A DNA stretch of 44,719 nt, taken from NCBI GenBank assembly GCA_024637225.1, contig JAGXFP010000003.1, positions 1 through 44,719 of the forward strand. Reading direction: 5' to 3'. Source of the DNA: Desulfobacterales bacterium (GTDB lineage Bacteria; Desulfobacterota; Desulfobulbia; Desulfobulbales; JAGXFP01). Made by a program: the position numbers and the translations under genes. Below the pieces are notes generated by a model. That model had not been told where the DNA came from. It was given only the letters and a program-made list of their open reading frames with translations, and ran no database searches. Positions 7,979-16,772 of this stretch are shown here, piece after piece; the first letter of the stretch is position 1, and every line of letters begins with the position of its first letter.

Positions 7979-9223
7979 TTACGACTTGAGATCCTCCATT
8001 ATTTCACCAAGGGTCTTTGAGGCCATGATTTTGCCGAGCCCCAAACTGCTGGTGGTCGCCAGAATAAGCATTATGTTGAAGCCGTTCTGGCCTGAAATCA
8101 ACATGTGTCCCGCTTTGGTGTCGACCTGAACCATATCAATATCGCCTTCGATTCTCATCTTGGTCGTCGAGTTTTTGGAGGTACCGAGAATGCTGTTGGC
8201 GTAGATCGCGGCTTGCTCGAGGTTGATGTTGCTGCTTTCCGTGCTGACAAGCTGCAAGATCTCTCCTGAAGTGGTTGACAGGACCGCCCCGGCAAATCCG
8301 TCCAGGGCGGCGAAATCCTTTAATCTTGACTGGACCCTCACCAGATCGAGCTTGTGGAGGTCAACCGAAGATATTTTGCTGGCCGGCGTGGTTTTCGACT
8401 TGATTTGCGGGGGCTGGTCCGGTTTGGCGGGGGCCGGTTTTGGAGCGGGATGAGATGTGGCCGCGGCTGGCGCGACAGGAGGCTCTTTGACCTTTTGGGA
8501 GCCGGCCTCGGCCTCTTTAGTTGATTTTTCGTCAGCAATCCTGGCATTCTCCATCAGTAAACTCATGATGGTGTATTTGATTTTCTTTTCCGTTTCCGGG
8601 CAGTTGTTGTCGATATAGATGTTCAGGTCGTCATTATTCCATGAAATTATCTCTTGCGCCGCCAGTCCGCCGTCGAGATGACCGGTTTTGGCATTCATCA
8701 AGTCGCCCTTGTCGACATAGATAACCCCGGTTTTGCCTTGGGATTTAATGGTCAAGGTGCAGGTTTTGCTTTCGAGATTGATCAGCTGCAAAAAGGATTG
8801 AAGGGAAATTCCGTTGACGTGTCCCGTATCACTGCTCTCCTCCCGGTTCCATTCCCGTATGATCTTTTTGTAGTCGATCGCTTCCAGATCGTCGCTGGCA
8901 AAGGGTTTCGGGATAAAATGAAGGGCGCCGAGTTTTTTTGCCTTATTCTTGATATCGGGGGTGGCGAAGGCGGAGATAACGATGATCGGCACGGGCGGAT
9001 ACTCGTTATTCATGTGAGCCAGCAGCTCGAAACCGTCCATCTTAGGCATGTTCAGGTCGGTAATCAGCAGGTTTATCTTGTGGGAACCCAAGGTCTTGAC
9101 CGCTTCTATACCGTTGCTTGCCACCAGAATATTATAGTTTTCATCGGGAAAGGCAGAGGCAAACCACTCGACCATGGTCACCAGGACTGTTTCTTCGTCA
9201 TCTACGACCAGGATATTATTCAT
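7979..9223 (-). CDS. Receiver - DUF4388/PATAN - roadblock/LC7 fusion protein
   Basis: This 414-aa multi-domain signalling protein starts with a CheY-like receiver (residues 1-120) with acidic pair D8/D9, phospho-acceptor D56 in LLITDLNMPKMDG, and the conserved lysine in FIPKPF. A DUF4388 (PATAN) module follows at about 138-225 (SLQSFLQLINLESKTCTLTI). A Pro/Ala/Lys-rich flexible linker spans about 235-285. The C-terminal roughly 120 residues look like a roadblock/LC7 domain (LDGFAGAVLSTTSGEILQLV, then MLISGQNGFNIMLIL). Roadblock proteins usually regulate small Ras-like GTPases of the MglA type, and DUF4388 is common in deltaproteobacterial response regulators. No GTPase or kinase gene is nearby. 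The upstream region has three copies of an 8-bp word that could be an operator. Confidence 0.82.
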   Translation of the reverse strand: MNNILVVDDEETVLVTMVEWFASAFPDENYNILVASNGIEAVKTLGSHKINLLITDLNMPKMDGFELLAHMNNEYPPVPIIVISAFATPDIKNKAKKLGALHFIPKPFASDDLEAIDYKKIIREWNREESSDTGHVNGISLQSFLQLINLESKTCTLTIKSQGKTGVIYVDKGDLMNAKTGHLDGGLAAQEIISWNNDDLNIYIDNNCPETEKKIKYTIMSLLMENARIADEKSTKEAEAGSQKVKEPPVAPAAATSHPAPKPAPAKPDQPPQIKSKTTPASKISSVDLHKLDLVRVQSRLKDFAALDGFAGAVLSTTSGEILQLVSTESSNINLEQAAIYANSILGTSKNSTTKMRIEGDIDMVQVDTKAGHMLISGQNGFNIMLILATTSSLGLGKIMASKTLGEIMEDLKS

Positions 9224-9316
9224 GCTTTTTCACCATCTATAATATATCTGAATTATGTATCTGGATTTTTAGAAAAAAATGTACTTCGAGTTTTGATAAT
9301 AACCCACCGGGACGTA

Positions 9317-9440
9317 TCTGACAATATAGTACGTGCCGTTATAACCCGAACATTAAAAAAAACGGAAGGGGGCTTATTCCCTGAATCGACGCGAGTTCCT
9401 TAACGGGTTTGTCAGACCCAAGGAGGAGAAGATCTGACAA
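9317..9440. promoter_or_regulatory. Three copies of TCTGACAA upstream of the receiver gene
   Basis: TCTGACAA occurs at 9317-9324 and again at 9433-9440, and its exact reverse complement TTGTCAGA lies at 9409-9416. The last two form an 8-bp perfect inverted repeat with a 16-nt spacer. All are in the 271-bp gene-free stretch that must hold the promoter of the receiver gene (start at 9223, minus strand). They could be regulator binding sites or an RNA hairpin. Function is inferred only from position and repetition. Confidence 0.3.
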
Positions 9441-9494
9441 GGGGGAGTGTACTGCCGGAAGAGAGTCCGGCCGGTTGGGTTGTATTACTTTTTA

Positions 9495-11705
9495 TTACCA
9501 GCTGCGATTTTTGATTTTGGTCATAACCCTTTGCACATTGCCGAGATGGGAAGGGTGGCTTAAGAGGTTGACGAATTGTTCTTCCTTGTGGCTTATTTCA
9601 TCAAGGAGGTCGTCGGCTTGAGGGTCGTTAAACCTTTGCAGGGTCCGGGTTGCTACCTGCAGAAGCAAAAGGGAATGGCGAATATTGCTTTTATCTTTCA
9701 TCCCCGTGTAATAGGAAGATTCCGGATCGCCGAATTCCTTGATCAAGCCGTAAATAATCGCCCTGCTGGAATCGTCGCCGACCAGGGCCAGGAAAATAAC
9801 CAATTCGCGCAGCAGATAAATCAGGAAATGGGGCTGCATCTCTTCTTCCTGAAAATTCTCTTTGACTGAGGCGGCAAAGAGCTCCTGGGTGATTTTCCTG
9901 ACTTTCTGGATGACGTTTTCCTGGTTCTTCTCCAGAAAAGCGACCGCCACCTCGACCATCTCGCTCTTAAGACCTTTGCGGACCAGGAGAACCTCCTCGG
10001 GGGTCAGTTCGACATTACTCCGCTCTTCCCGGTTTTTGCTGCGCAGGAGGATCGTGGCCAGGATCAGGCCGTTGCGATCGGAGAAGTTCACCGCCGGGGT
10101 GCGGTTGAAGATGTCCCCGATCAGGATCTTCAAGGCGTCTTGCGGTCTGGTTAACCGGGCGACGAGAATCTGCAGGGCGTTCAGGAAAGAAACCCGGTCT
10201 TGTCTGGTAGAAAGTTCTTTCAGATAATGCCAGAGGAATTCGAATACCTTGCTCTCGTATTGAATGAACTGCGGGATATTTTTTTCAAAATAGGCGCGGC
10301 GGAACCGGCCGTTGTCGTCGAAACACCCCCTGAGCAGATCGATCAGATGGGAGGCCTCCAGTTCGGTGATTCTGAAGTTTCTGGCAATCACCGAATAATC
10401 CTCGGAACCGAAGATGACATCCTTGTTGGTGATGTCCCTGACTTTTTTCTTGGTTGTAGATCGTTGCTTGAAGAAGCTCAACAGTCCGAGGATTTTATCG
10501 TGGATCGACCACTTGGTCTGGTGGCCCTTTTCGTCAACGCTGCTGACCTGGTCGTTTTCAATGGAAATATTGTCGAATATTTCGTCCGAAAGATTTTCCA
10601 GCCCGAGTTCGATGCTTTTCAGGGCTTCCGCGGGAAGCTCGTCCTGCTGGTCGCTTTGCTCGGCGAGATCGATGAATTTAGAGGCCAGCGACAACCGTTT
10701 GCCCATGAGATCCGGACGAATATCTGTATAGCCGTCACTGTTGATACTGGCCATGACTTCCGAGGCCATCTTGGGATTGCTGCCGTATTCGGCGAGGACC
10801 AGCCGGGATATCTTGACAGCTTTGGCCTTCTGTTCCGGTTGCTCCTCAAGCCCCTGGGTCAGCCACTGGACATTATTGACCTCGATCGGCATTTTTTTAA
10901 GTTGTTCGCGATAGTTCTTCGAGGCCAGAATTACGTCGTAAACCGTGGTGAAACGGCTCAGTTCGCCGGAGGGATCCTTGAGCAGCATCGGTTTGATTTT
11001 GTTGACCAGATTCTGGAGAGCGGCGGATTTGACCCTGTTGGTAGCGGCAAGCATAGTCAGGTTGACGTTCGGTTGGCCGTATTCATCGTGGACCACAAAC
11101 CAGTCCTTGGTGTTTTTCTTGGCGTAGTAATGAACCAGATGTTCGATGGTGTGTTCGATTTTCCGGTAGTCATCGTCGCCGCCATCCCCGTAATCGATGG
11201 AGAAGTTGAATAGCTCCATGACGCTCATGGCCTTGAAGGAATCCATCAGTTTCGTATAGATAGCCGCGCCTTTTTTGCCCTCCCGCTGCTCGATGGCCTG
11301 GGCTACCTGGTAATCAAGGAGGAAGTTACCGAAGGAAAGCTCGTAGTCATAGGTTTCCGAACCGATCTTCTGGGACGGACATTGCTGACCCCGCAGACGA
11401 CAGGATATCTTGCCGTCGAATTTGGGCGCTTTAGCTATTCTTCTCAGGAAGTCGACGAATAATTTAATCTTCTGCCTGTTTTCATCCTGGAGGGAGGCAA
11501 AACTGCTGTTGATCAGTATTTCCGAAAACAGACAGGTAGCCTGGGCGAGCAGCAGCCGATAATAATCAAGAACCTTTTCTTCCTGATTCAAGTACTCCAG
11601 AAGACCGGAAGTGATGTTCTGGCCGGCGTGATCGGTGCCGTCGATGCCGGCGAATTGGCCGTAAAGCTTCAGGGCCGAATCATCAAGTTGAAAGATATTA
11701 TCCAT
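9495..11705 (-). CDS. Uncharacterised 736-aa helical protein
   Basis: I do not recognise this protein. It is a long, clearly coding frame that starts at an ATG with a GGAGAAACTGG stretch just upstream. It is soluble in appearance (no signal peptide or membrane helix) and rich in Leu, Lys, Glu and Asp. Long amphipathic helices run through residues 150-730. Only two cysteines stand out, in SCRLRGQQCPSQK near residues 100-115, in a region that could resemble a PilZ-like or other small beta domain but without a clear match. The C-terminal half (about 480-730) looks like stacked helical repeats, for example KKVRDITNKDVIFGS followed by helix-rich segments. It is flanked by gene-free DNA and transcribed alone. 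The adjacent receiver-roadblock gene on the same strand hints at a signalling role, which is inference only. Confidence 0.72.
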   Translation of the reverse strand: MDNIFQLDDSALKLYGQFAGIDGTDHAGQNITSGLLEYLNQEEKVLDYYRLLLAQATCLFSEILINSSFASLQDENRQKIKLFVDFLRRIAKAPKFDGKISCRLRGQQCPSQKIGSETYDYELSFGNFLLDYQVAQAIEQREGKKGAAIYTKLMDSFKAMSVMELFNFSIDYGDGGDDDYRKIEHTIEHLVHYYAKKNTKDWFVVHDEYGQPNVNLTMLAATNRVKSAALQNLVNKIKPMLLKDPSGELSRFTTVYDVILASKNYREQLKKMPIEVNNVQWLTQGLEEQPEQKAKAVKISRLVLAEYGSNPKMASEVMASINSDGYTDIRPDLMGKRLSLASKFIDLAEQSDQQDELPAEALKSIELGLENLSDEIFDNISIENDQVSSVDEKGHQTKWSIHDKILGLLSFFKQRSTTKKKVRDITNKDVIFGSEDYSVIARNFRITELEASHLIDLLRGCFDDNGRFRRAYFEKNIPQFIQYESKVFEFLWHYLKELSTRQDRVSFLNALQILVARLTRPQDALKILIGDIFNRTPAVNFSDRNGLILATILLRSKNREERSNVELTPEEVLLVRKGLKSEMVEVAVAFLEKNQENVIQKVRKITQELFAASVKENFQEEEMQPHFLIYLLRELVIFLALVGDDSSRAIIYGLIKEFGDPESSYYTGMKDKSNIRHSLLLLQVATRTLQRFNDPQADDLLDEISHKEEQFVNLLSHPSHLGNVQRVMTKIKNRSW

Positions 11706-12144
11706 CCAGTTTCTCCAGAACCGTTTAGCGCAGTCTATTTTTTTGAAAAATGATAATTTATAGATCTCAAATCACGGACCGTCCATATTAACCATAATTG
11801 ACTGCAGCCGCAATCTCCATATCATCCCTGGAAAGCAAAAAAGCACAAAGAAACGCCCTAGACAGCTTTGGCTTGAGAGATAATCAGGCGCGAAAAGTTA
11901 AGGGAGAGGAAGGGAAGAACAGAAGGGTGCGTAAGATTCTATTTTTTTGACCAGCTTGAATTCATGAGGGCGATCAGGCCGTTCATTCTTGTCAATTTGT
12001 AATTACCTGTTTTACCGGTCAATGCTCGCGGGTCGCCCCCGCCTTTAAGAACGTCCGATTAACGGGCCATTTCATGTGTCGGCAACAGATTGTCATAACC
12101 CAAGATGATCAAGATCTCCGGCGCCCGGTATCCGTTCCCGACCC
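11706..12144. other. Gene-free intergenic region (439 bp)
   Basis: This stretch lies between the start of the 736-aa gene and the end of the TIGR01777-like gene. It is AT-richer than its surroundings and has no supported reading frame. It should hold the promoter of the 736-aa gene. A GC-rich palindromic run (GCGGGTCGCCCCCGC, near 12029) is the only structured part I see, and it lacks a T-tract. Confidence 0.5.
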
Positions 12145-13050
12145 CTACGTTTTCGGGACCAGGTCATTAAGAGCAGTAGAAAGTTCAGCAAACCTGAACT
12201 TAAATCCCTTGTCCAGAAGGACCGTCGGCAAGACCCTGGCGCTGTCCAGAACCAGACGGGCCGCCTCCCCCATAATCAATTTCAGTAGCAGGGCTGGAAC
12301 GGAGGGCATGATAAAAGGTTTATCGAGGGAGGAGGCCAGCTGGCGGCTAAAATCGCGATTGGTTAACGGCTTTGGCGAGGTCAGGTTGACGGGGCCGGCG
12401 ATATCTTCGTTTTCGAGGATAAAGTTGAAAGCCTCGATGAGGTCGTCGATATGGATCCAGGAAAACCATTGCCTGCCGGAACCGATCGCCGCACCTAGTC
12501 CGACCTTAAACGGCGGAATCATTTTGGCCAGCACCCCGCCGCCGGAGCCCAGTACGACACCCAACCGGCAGCGGACCACCCGGACCGATTCACCGGCGGC
12601 CCGGGCTTCCTTCTCCCACTTTTCTGCGACCGTGGCCAGAAAATCGGCACCGGGCGGGGTACCTTCATGGATTTTCAGCACCCCCTTGTCGCCATAATAG
12701 CCGACTGCCGAACCGCTGAGCAACACCTTGACCCGGGAGTCCTCATCCTGCAGGGCTTCGACGATATGTCGGGTGGTGAGGATCCGGCTGTCCATTATCC
12801 TGCGCCGGTTTTTCCGGGTCCAGCGGCAGAATACCGGTGCTCCGGCCAGATTGATAACACCATCGCACTCTTTCATCTTGCGCTGCCACGCCCCCGGTCT
12901 GGACGGGTCGCCGACCACGATGACAACATTGGCGGCAGGGTTAGATTTTTCCGAACGGCTGAGGATCGTCAGATGATGCCCTTTCCCGGCCAGGAACCGA
13001 ACAAGATGACTGCCGACAAATCCGGTCCCGCCGGTCATGAAGATTTTCAT
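12145..13050 (-). CDS. TIGR01777-family NAD(P)-binding epimerase-like protein
   Basis: This 301-aa extended short-chain dehydrogenase belongs to the YfcH/SDR39U1 group (TIGR01777). The N-terminal Rossmann motif MTGGTGFVGSHL is at residues 5-16. It is followed by the family segments GVINLAGAPVFCRWT and SRILTTRHIVEAL. The region SGSAVGYYGDKG carries the conserved YYG, where this family replaces the usual YxxxK. The C-terminus has the DUF1731-like stretch (MPSVPALLLKLIMGEAARLV) typical of these proteins. Length fits the family. The biochemical role is not firmly known; homologues are called sugar nucleotide epimerases by similarity only. It is divergent from the rRNA methyltransferase gene, sharing about 100 bp of AT-rich promoter DNA. 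Confidence 0.9.
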   Translation of the reverse strand: MKIFMTGGTGFVGSHLVRFLAGKGHHLTILSRSEKSNPAANVVIVVGDPSRPGAWQRKMKECDGVINLAGAPVFCRWTRKNRRRIMDSRILTTRHIVEALQDEDSRVKVLLSGSAVGYYGDKGVLKIHEGTPPGADFLATVAEKWEKEARAAGESVRVVRCRLGVVLGSGGGVLAKMIPPFKVGLGAAIGSGRQWFSWIHIDDLIEAFNFILENEDIAGPVNLTSPKPLTNRDFSRQLASSLDKPFIMPSVPALLLKLIMGEAARLVLDSARVLPTVLLDKGFKFRFAELSTALNDLVPKT

Positions 13051-13148
13051 AGTCCACCCATTTGAGATTGTAAAAAAATTTTATCATAGCCGCCAATTAT
13101 AGATAAATAGGTTATATAAGCTTTTGAAAAATATTTAAGGAGACAATT

Positions 13149-14498
13149 GTGCAAACGGAAAAAGTCTTAATCGATAAAGTGGTGACAGGCGGTCTGGGCC
13201 TGGGACGAATGGCGGACGGCATGGTTTTTATGATACCTTTTGTTCTGCCGGGGGAGGAGGTCCTGATCCGGCCCGGGCGCCGCAAGAAAAATTATCTGGA
13301 AGCGGCTCTGGTCGAAGTGGTCAGTGGTTCCCCGCGCCGGATCGAAGCTGATTGTCCCCATTTCGGGGTTTGCGGCGGCTGCGATTTCCAGCATGTCGAA
13401 TACGGCTATCAGCTTGAATTAAAGTCCGGCGTTCTCCGCGAAAATCTTGCCGCCGCCAAAATCATAGACGACTCCGAGCTGGAAAAAGTCACGGAGGAAC
13501 CCTTGGAGGCGGACCGGCCCTTCGGTTATCGTCAGCGTTTGCGCTTGCAGGTGGATAATAACGGCGGCTATGGTTTTTTCCGCAGGTCCAGTCACGAAGT
13601 CGAGGTTATTGAGTCCTGCCCCCTGGCCATGCCGTCGATCAACAAGGTCATGGAAAGCTTTGGGTCCAGCGAGGCAGTGGGGCATCTCCTCGATACGGCC
13701 AGGGAGGTCGAATTGCTGGCCAGTCCCGGTGACGAAAGCGTGGTCCTGATCGTCCGTCTCCGCCGTAAACCGCGTCCGGCCGACCTCAAGGCCGCCGACC
13801 GGGCCTCGGACCAGCTCAAGACCGTTAAGGCCGTATATCTCGCCGCGGACTCCGTCCGCACCCAGGGGCCTTTTTGCGGCTCGGGATCGGATGACGACGA
13901 GGACCGCTCCCTGCTGCTGCTTTTACCTTTTCCGGCCATCCCGCATCACCGGATCCCCGCCTATACCCTGAGTCAGGAGGCCGGCGGTTTCAGCCAGGTC
14001 AATCCGGAGCAAAACCGGAAAATGATCGCAACCATGCTCGACTGGGTCGATACCCTCAAGGCCGAACGCGCCCTCGATCTGTTCGGCGGCATGGGTAATT
14101 TTTCGATCCCCCTGGCCATGAAGTTTAAAGAAGTGATCGGGCTCGATCGCCAGCGCGCCGCGATCCGCGGCGCTGAACAGAATGCGGAAAAGGCAGGTCT
14201 GAGCAACTGTTCATTCATCCGCAAATCAGCGGAGGATGGCATCAAGGAGTTCGGGGCGGCCGGTGAGGTCTTCGATCTGGTCCTGCTCGACCCGCCCCGG
14301 CGCGGCTGCCGGGAGGTCCTGCCCTTTCTGAGCGAAATAGGCAATCCGGCGGTAATCTATATCTCCTGCGACCCGGCCACCCTGGCCCGGGATCTCAAGG
14401 ATATGTCGGAAAACGGCTACACCGTGCGTAAGGTGAAAATGGTCGACATGTTTCCCCAAACCCATCATCTGGAAAGCATGGTTCTGTTAACCCGCTGA
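13149..14498 (+). CDS. rlmD: 23S rRNA (uracil-5-)-methyltransferase, RumA/RlmD type
   Basis: This 449-aa SAM-dependent RNA m5U methyltransferase has an N-terminal TRAM-like domain (residues 1-60) and a 4Fe-4S site with cysteines near 69, 75 and 78 (CPHFGVCGGCDFQH) plus one near 157. The Rossmann methyltransferase domain includes LDLFGGMGNFSIPLA and LLDPPRRGC. The catalytic cysteine is in YISCDPATLARDL (near residue 407). The start is GTG, with AAGGAG 6 nt upstream. Which uridine is methylated cannot be told from sequence; RumA (U1939) and RumB/TrmA-like relatives share the fold, and the Fe-S site excludes classical TrmA. A hairpin follows right after the stop. Confidence 0.9.
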   Translation: MQTEKVLIDKVVTGGLGLGRMADGMVFMIPFVLPGEEVLIRPGRRKKNYLEAALVEVVSGSPRRIEADCPHFGVCGGCDFQHVEYGYQLELKSGVLRENLAAAKIIDDSELEKVTEEPLEADRPFGYRQRLRLQVDNNGGYGFFRRSSHEVEVIESCPLAMPSINKVMESFGSSEAVGHLLDTAREVELLASPGDESVVLIVRLRRKPRPADLKAADRASDQLKTVKAVYLAADSVRTQGPFCGSGSDDDEDRSLLLLLPFPAIPHHRIPAYTLSQEAGGFSQVNPEQNRKMIATMLDWVDTLKAERALDLFGGMGNFSIPLAMKFKEVIGLDRQRAAIRGAEQNAEKAGLSNCSFIRKSAEDGIKEFGAAGEVFDLVLLDPPRRGCREVLPFLSEIGNPAVIYISCDPATLARDLKDMSENGYTVRKVKMVDMFPQTHHLESMVLLTR

Positions 14499-14501
14499 AT
14501 C

Positions 14502-14532
14502 GCCACCAACCCGGAAATCCGGTTCCGGTGGC
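14502..14532 (+). other. Stable hairpin between rlmD and malQ
   Basis: GCCACC (14502-14507) pairs with GGTGGC (14527-14532), with an inner AACCCGG/CCGGTT helix and an AAAT loop. It lies 4 nt after the rlmD stop. No T-tract follows, so it is not a standard terminator and may be an mRNA 3'-end or processing hairpin. A possible GTG start for the next gene at 14528 would be inside the stem, which argues for the downstream ATG at 14576. Confidence 0.55.
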
Positions 14533-14575
14533 ATCGCGGTTGAACTTTGCCGGGCTTTCCGTCTATAATCAACCG

Positions 14576-16531
14576 ATGCTAAAATATCCAGAAGGACAAA
14601 AGGCAAATGTCGATGCCGCCCTCAAGGCTCTCGGCATCGACAACTTCCTGCTCGGCATTCAGGATGCCGCTTTCCCGGCCCTGCCCGAAGAGGATATCGG
14701 CCGCGGCTCCCCCTATTCGGACGGCGCCGCCGCATTTCTCGAATTTGTTCGATCCCTTGGTTTTAACGGCATCCAGCTCGGACCCCAGGGGATCACCAGC
14801 CGGACCAACTCCTCGCCATATGACGGTACCCTTTTTTCCCGCAATCCCCTTTCCCTGGCCCCGCTCCGGTTGAGGCGCTTCAGTCCCGATCTGCTGCCCC
14901 AAGAGGAACTGGCGGATCTTGTCAAGCAAATCCACGCCGATACCGACCGGGTGGAAAGAAAAACCGCCGCCAAGTCTATCCGGACAATCACCGACACGGT
15001 CTGCCGGCGATTTCGGCTGATCGGGCAGAATCGCCAAAAGGGGCGGGACCAAACCCACCTTAGGGATTCCTATGCCGATTTTCGGCGTCAGAACCGGTCC
15101 TGGCTGGAAAGAGATGGGCTTTACGAAGTTTTAAAGGAGCATTACGGCAGAAACAACTGGAAAAAATGGACCGGCAACAGCCAGGCCCGGCTGGACAGAA
15201 CTCTCTTCGCGGCGCTGCCGGAAGGCGGGGTCCCCGCCCAAAAACGGATCAAGAAACTTTTGGTTCTGCACGGGGACGCCATTGAAGATTACTGCTTCAT
15301 CCAATATCTGCTGGCGATGCAGCACGGTGAATTGAGAAGTCACTGCGGGCGACTCGGTTTGAAGCTCTACGGAGACTGCCAGATCGGTCTGTCCAGCCGA
15401 GATGCCTGGTACGCCCAGGGCTTTCTGCTTGACGGTTACCTGATGGGGGCGCCGCCCAGCCGCACCAATCCAGAAGGTCAGCCGTGGAACTATCCGGTCT
15501 TCGATCCCCGGCGCTATTATGTCGACACCTCCGACGGGGCCCGGCAGCCCGGAGCGGTTATTGGTTTTCTGCGGGAGCGGGTCGCCAAACTGTTTACCGA
15601 ATTCGACGGCCTGCGGATCGATCATCCCCACGGTCTGGTCTGCCCCTGGGTCTACCGGGCGGGGGAGAGGGACAGGGGCCACGCGGTACGGAGGGGAGCC
15701 CGATTGTTCGCATCCCCCGATCTTGATGACCATCCCGATCTGGCGGAGTTCGCCATCGTGGGTCCCCAGCAGATCAACCGGCAGGCGGAACGTCATGCCG
15801 ATAACTGGATAACGGATCTCGATTCCGAGCAGATCCATCGTTATGCCGCCCTTTTCGAGGTGATAATCGAGGAGGCCCGGCAACGCCTCGACCAGGCCGA
15901 AATCGCCTGCGAGATTCTCAGCACCCAGCCATTTCCGATCAGGCAGGTCATGAAACTTCACGGCCTGGGCCGTTTCCGGGTTACCCAAAAAGCCGATCTT
16001 GAAAATCCGGACGACGTCTACCGTTCCGAGAACGCGGCGCCTCGGGACTGGCTGATGCTCGGCAATCACGATACCCCATCCATCTGGCAGCTTGCCGGGA
16101 AGTGGCTTGTAAGCGGCGCTGCCCAAAAACAGGCGAATTACCTGGCCGAGCGCCTCGCCATCCCGGCAGAAGAGCGCCCGGCCTGGATCAGAACTCTGCT
16201 CACCGATCCCGGCGCCCTGGCCCAGGCCAAATTTGCCGATTTATTCGTCGGTCCGGGCCGCAATATCATGGTCTTCTTTACCGACCTGCTCGGCATTGAA
16301 GAAGCATACAACCGGCCGGGCACCGTTAATGCGGAGAACTGGTCGCTACGCATCGATCCCGATTATCGGCGAATTTACACAGCAAGATTGGGAAAAGAGC
16401 GGGCTCTAAATATCCCGAAGGCCCTGGCCACGGCGCTCAGAGCGAGGGGGGCGGCTTGTCGCGACCAGCACCGGCATCTGATTGCTGAACTGGAAAATTA
16501 TTCTCCATCCCGGGAAAGCAATCCATCCTAG
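14576..16531 (+). CDS. malQ: 4-alpha-glucanotransferase (GH77, amylomaltase)
   Basis: This 651-aa GH77 enzyme transfers alpha-1,4-glucan segments between glucan chains in the cytoplasm (maltodextrin or glycogen metabolism). The N-terminal part has LGIQDAAFP and GSPYSDGAAAFLEFVRSLGF, corresponding to the family's start of the TIM barrel. The probable nucleophile Asp lies in GLRIDHPHGL (near residue 348), the acid/base Glu in AEIACEILS, and the transition-state Asp in MLGNHDTPS. The protein is longer than E. coli-type core regions would need because of insertions. A GTG at 14528 extends the frame by 16 codons but falls in a hairpin and has no ribosome site, so the ATG at 14576 was chosen; neither has a clear Shine-Dalgarno. 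No other glycogen genes are nearby. Confidence 0.87.
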   Translation: MLKYPEGQKANVDAALKALGIDNFLLGIQDAAFPALPEEDIGRGSPYSDGAAAFLEFVRSLGFNGIQLGPQGITSRTNSSPYDGTLFSRNPLSLAPLRLRRFSPDLLPQEELADLVKQIHADTDRVERKTAAKSIRTITDTVCRRFRLIGQNRQKGRDQTHLRDSYADFRRQNRSWLERDGLYEVLKEHYGRNNWKKWTGNSQARLDRTLFAALPEGGVPAQKRIKKLLVLHGDAIEDYCFIQYLLAMQHGELRSHCGRLGLKLYGDCQIGLSSRDAWYAQGFLLDGYLMGAPPSRTNPEGQPWNYPVFDPRRYYVDTSDGARQPGAVIGFLRERVAKLFTEFDGLRIDHPHGLVCPWVYRAGERDRGHAVRRGARLFASPDLDDHPDLAEFAIVGPQQINRQAERHADNWITDLDSEQIHRYAALFEVIIEEARQRLDQAEIACEILSTQPFPIRQVMKLHGLGRFRVTQKADLENPDDVYRSENAAPRDWLMLGNHDTPSIWQLAGKWLVSGAAQKQANYLAERLAIPAEERPAWIRTLLTDPGALAQAKFADLFVGPGRNIMVFFTDLLGIEEAYNRPGTVNAENWSLRIDPDYRRIYTARLGKERALNIPKALATALRARGAACRDQHRHLIAELENYSPSRESNPS

Positions 16532-16676
16532 ACAGTACTTGGCCATCCCGGTCGGGTGATCGATCACCGATTACAGTCCAAATCCGGGTTTTTCGCCTCT
16601 TCAGCCCAAACCTCGCACAATTCCAACGAAGTTTGGCAAACGGATAATTTCTTTTACCGGCCGCTTCTTCTTTTGC

Positions 16677-16682
16677 TATAAT
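16677..16682 (+). promoter_or_regulatory. Extended -10 promoter element upstream of the SDR gene
   Basis: TGCTATAAT at 16674-16682 is a perfect TATAAT with an upstream TGn, about 90 bp before the SDR start codon. A weak TTTACC-like -35 lies about 18 bp further upstream. It sits in a 241-bp gene-free gap. It is a plausible sigma-70 promoter for the SDR and DUF2267 pair. Confidence 0.4.
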
Positions 16683-16772
16683 TAAAATGCGGCAGCGTTG
16701 TCGAGAAAACCGGAAAAGACCAGAGCTTCTGCCGGTGTAAAAGGTGAAGAGCGCCGGGTAAAGGTGGATATT

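Noticed and set aside
14528..14575. GTG start for malQ at 14528
   Set aside because: It lies inside a stable hairpin, has no Shine-Dalgarno, and the extra residues do not resemble GH77 enzymes.
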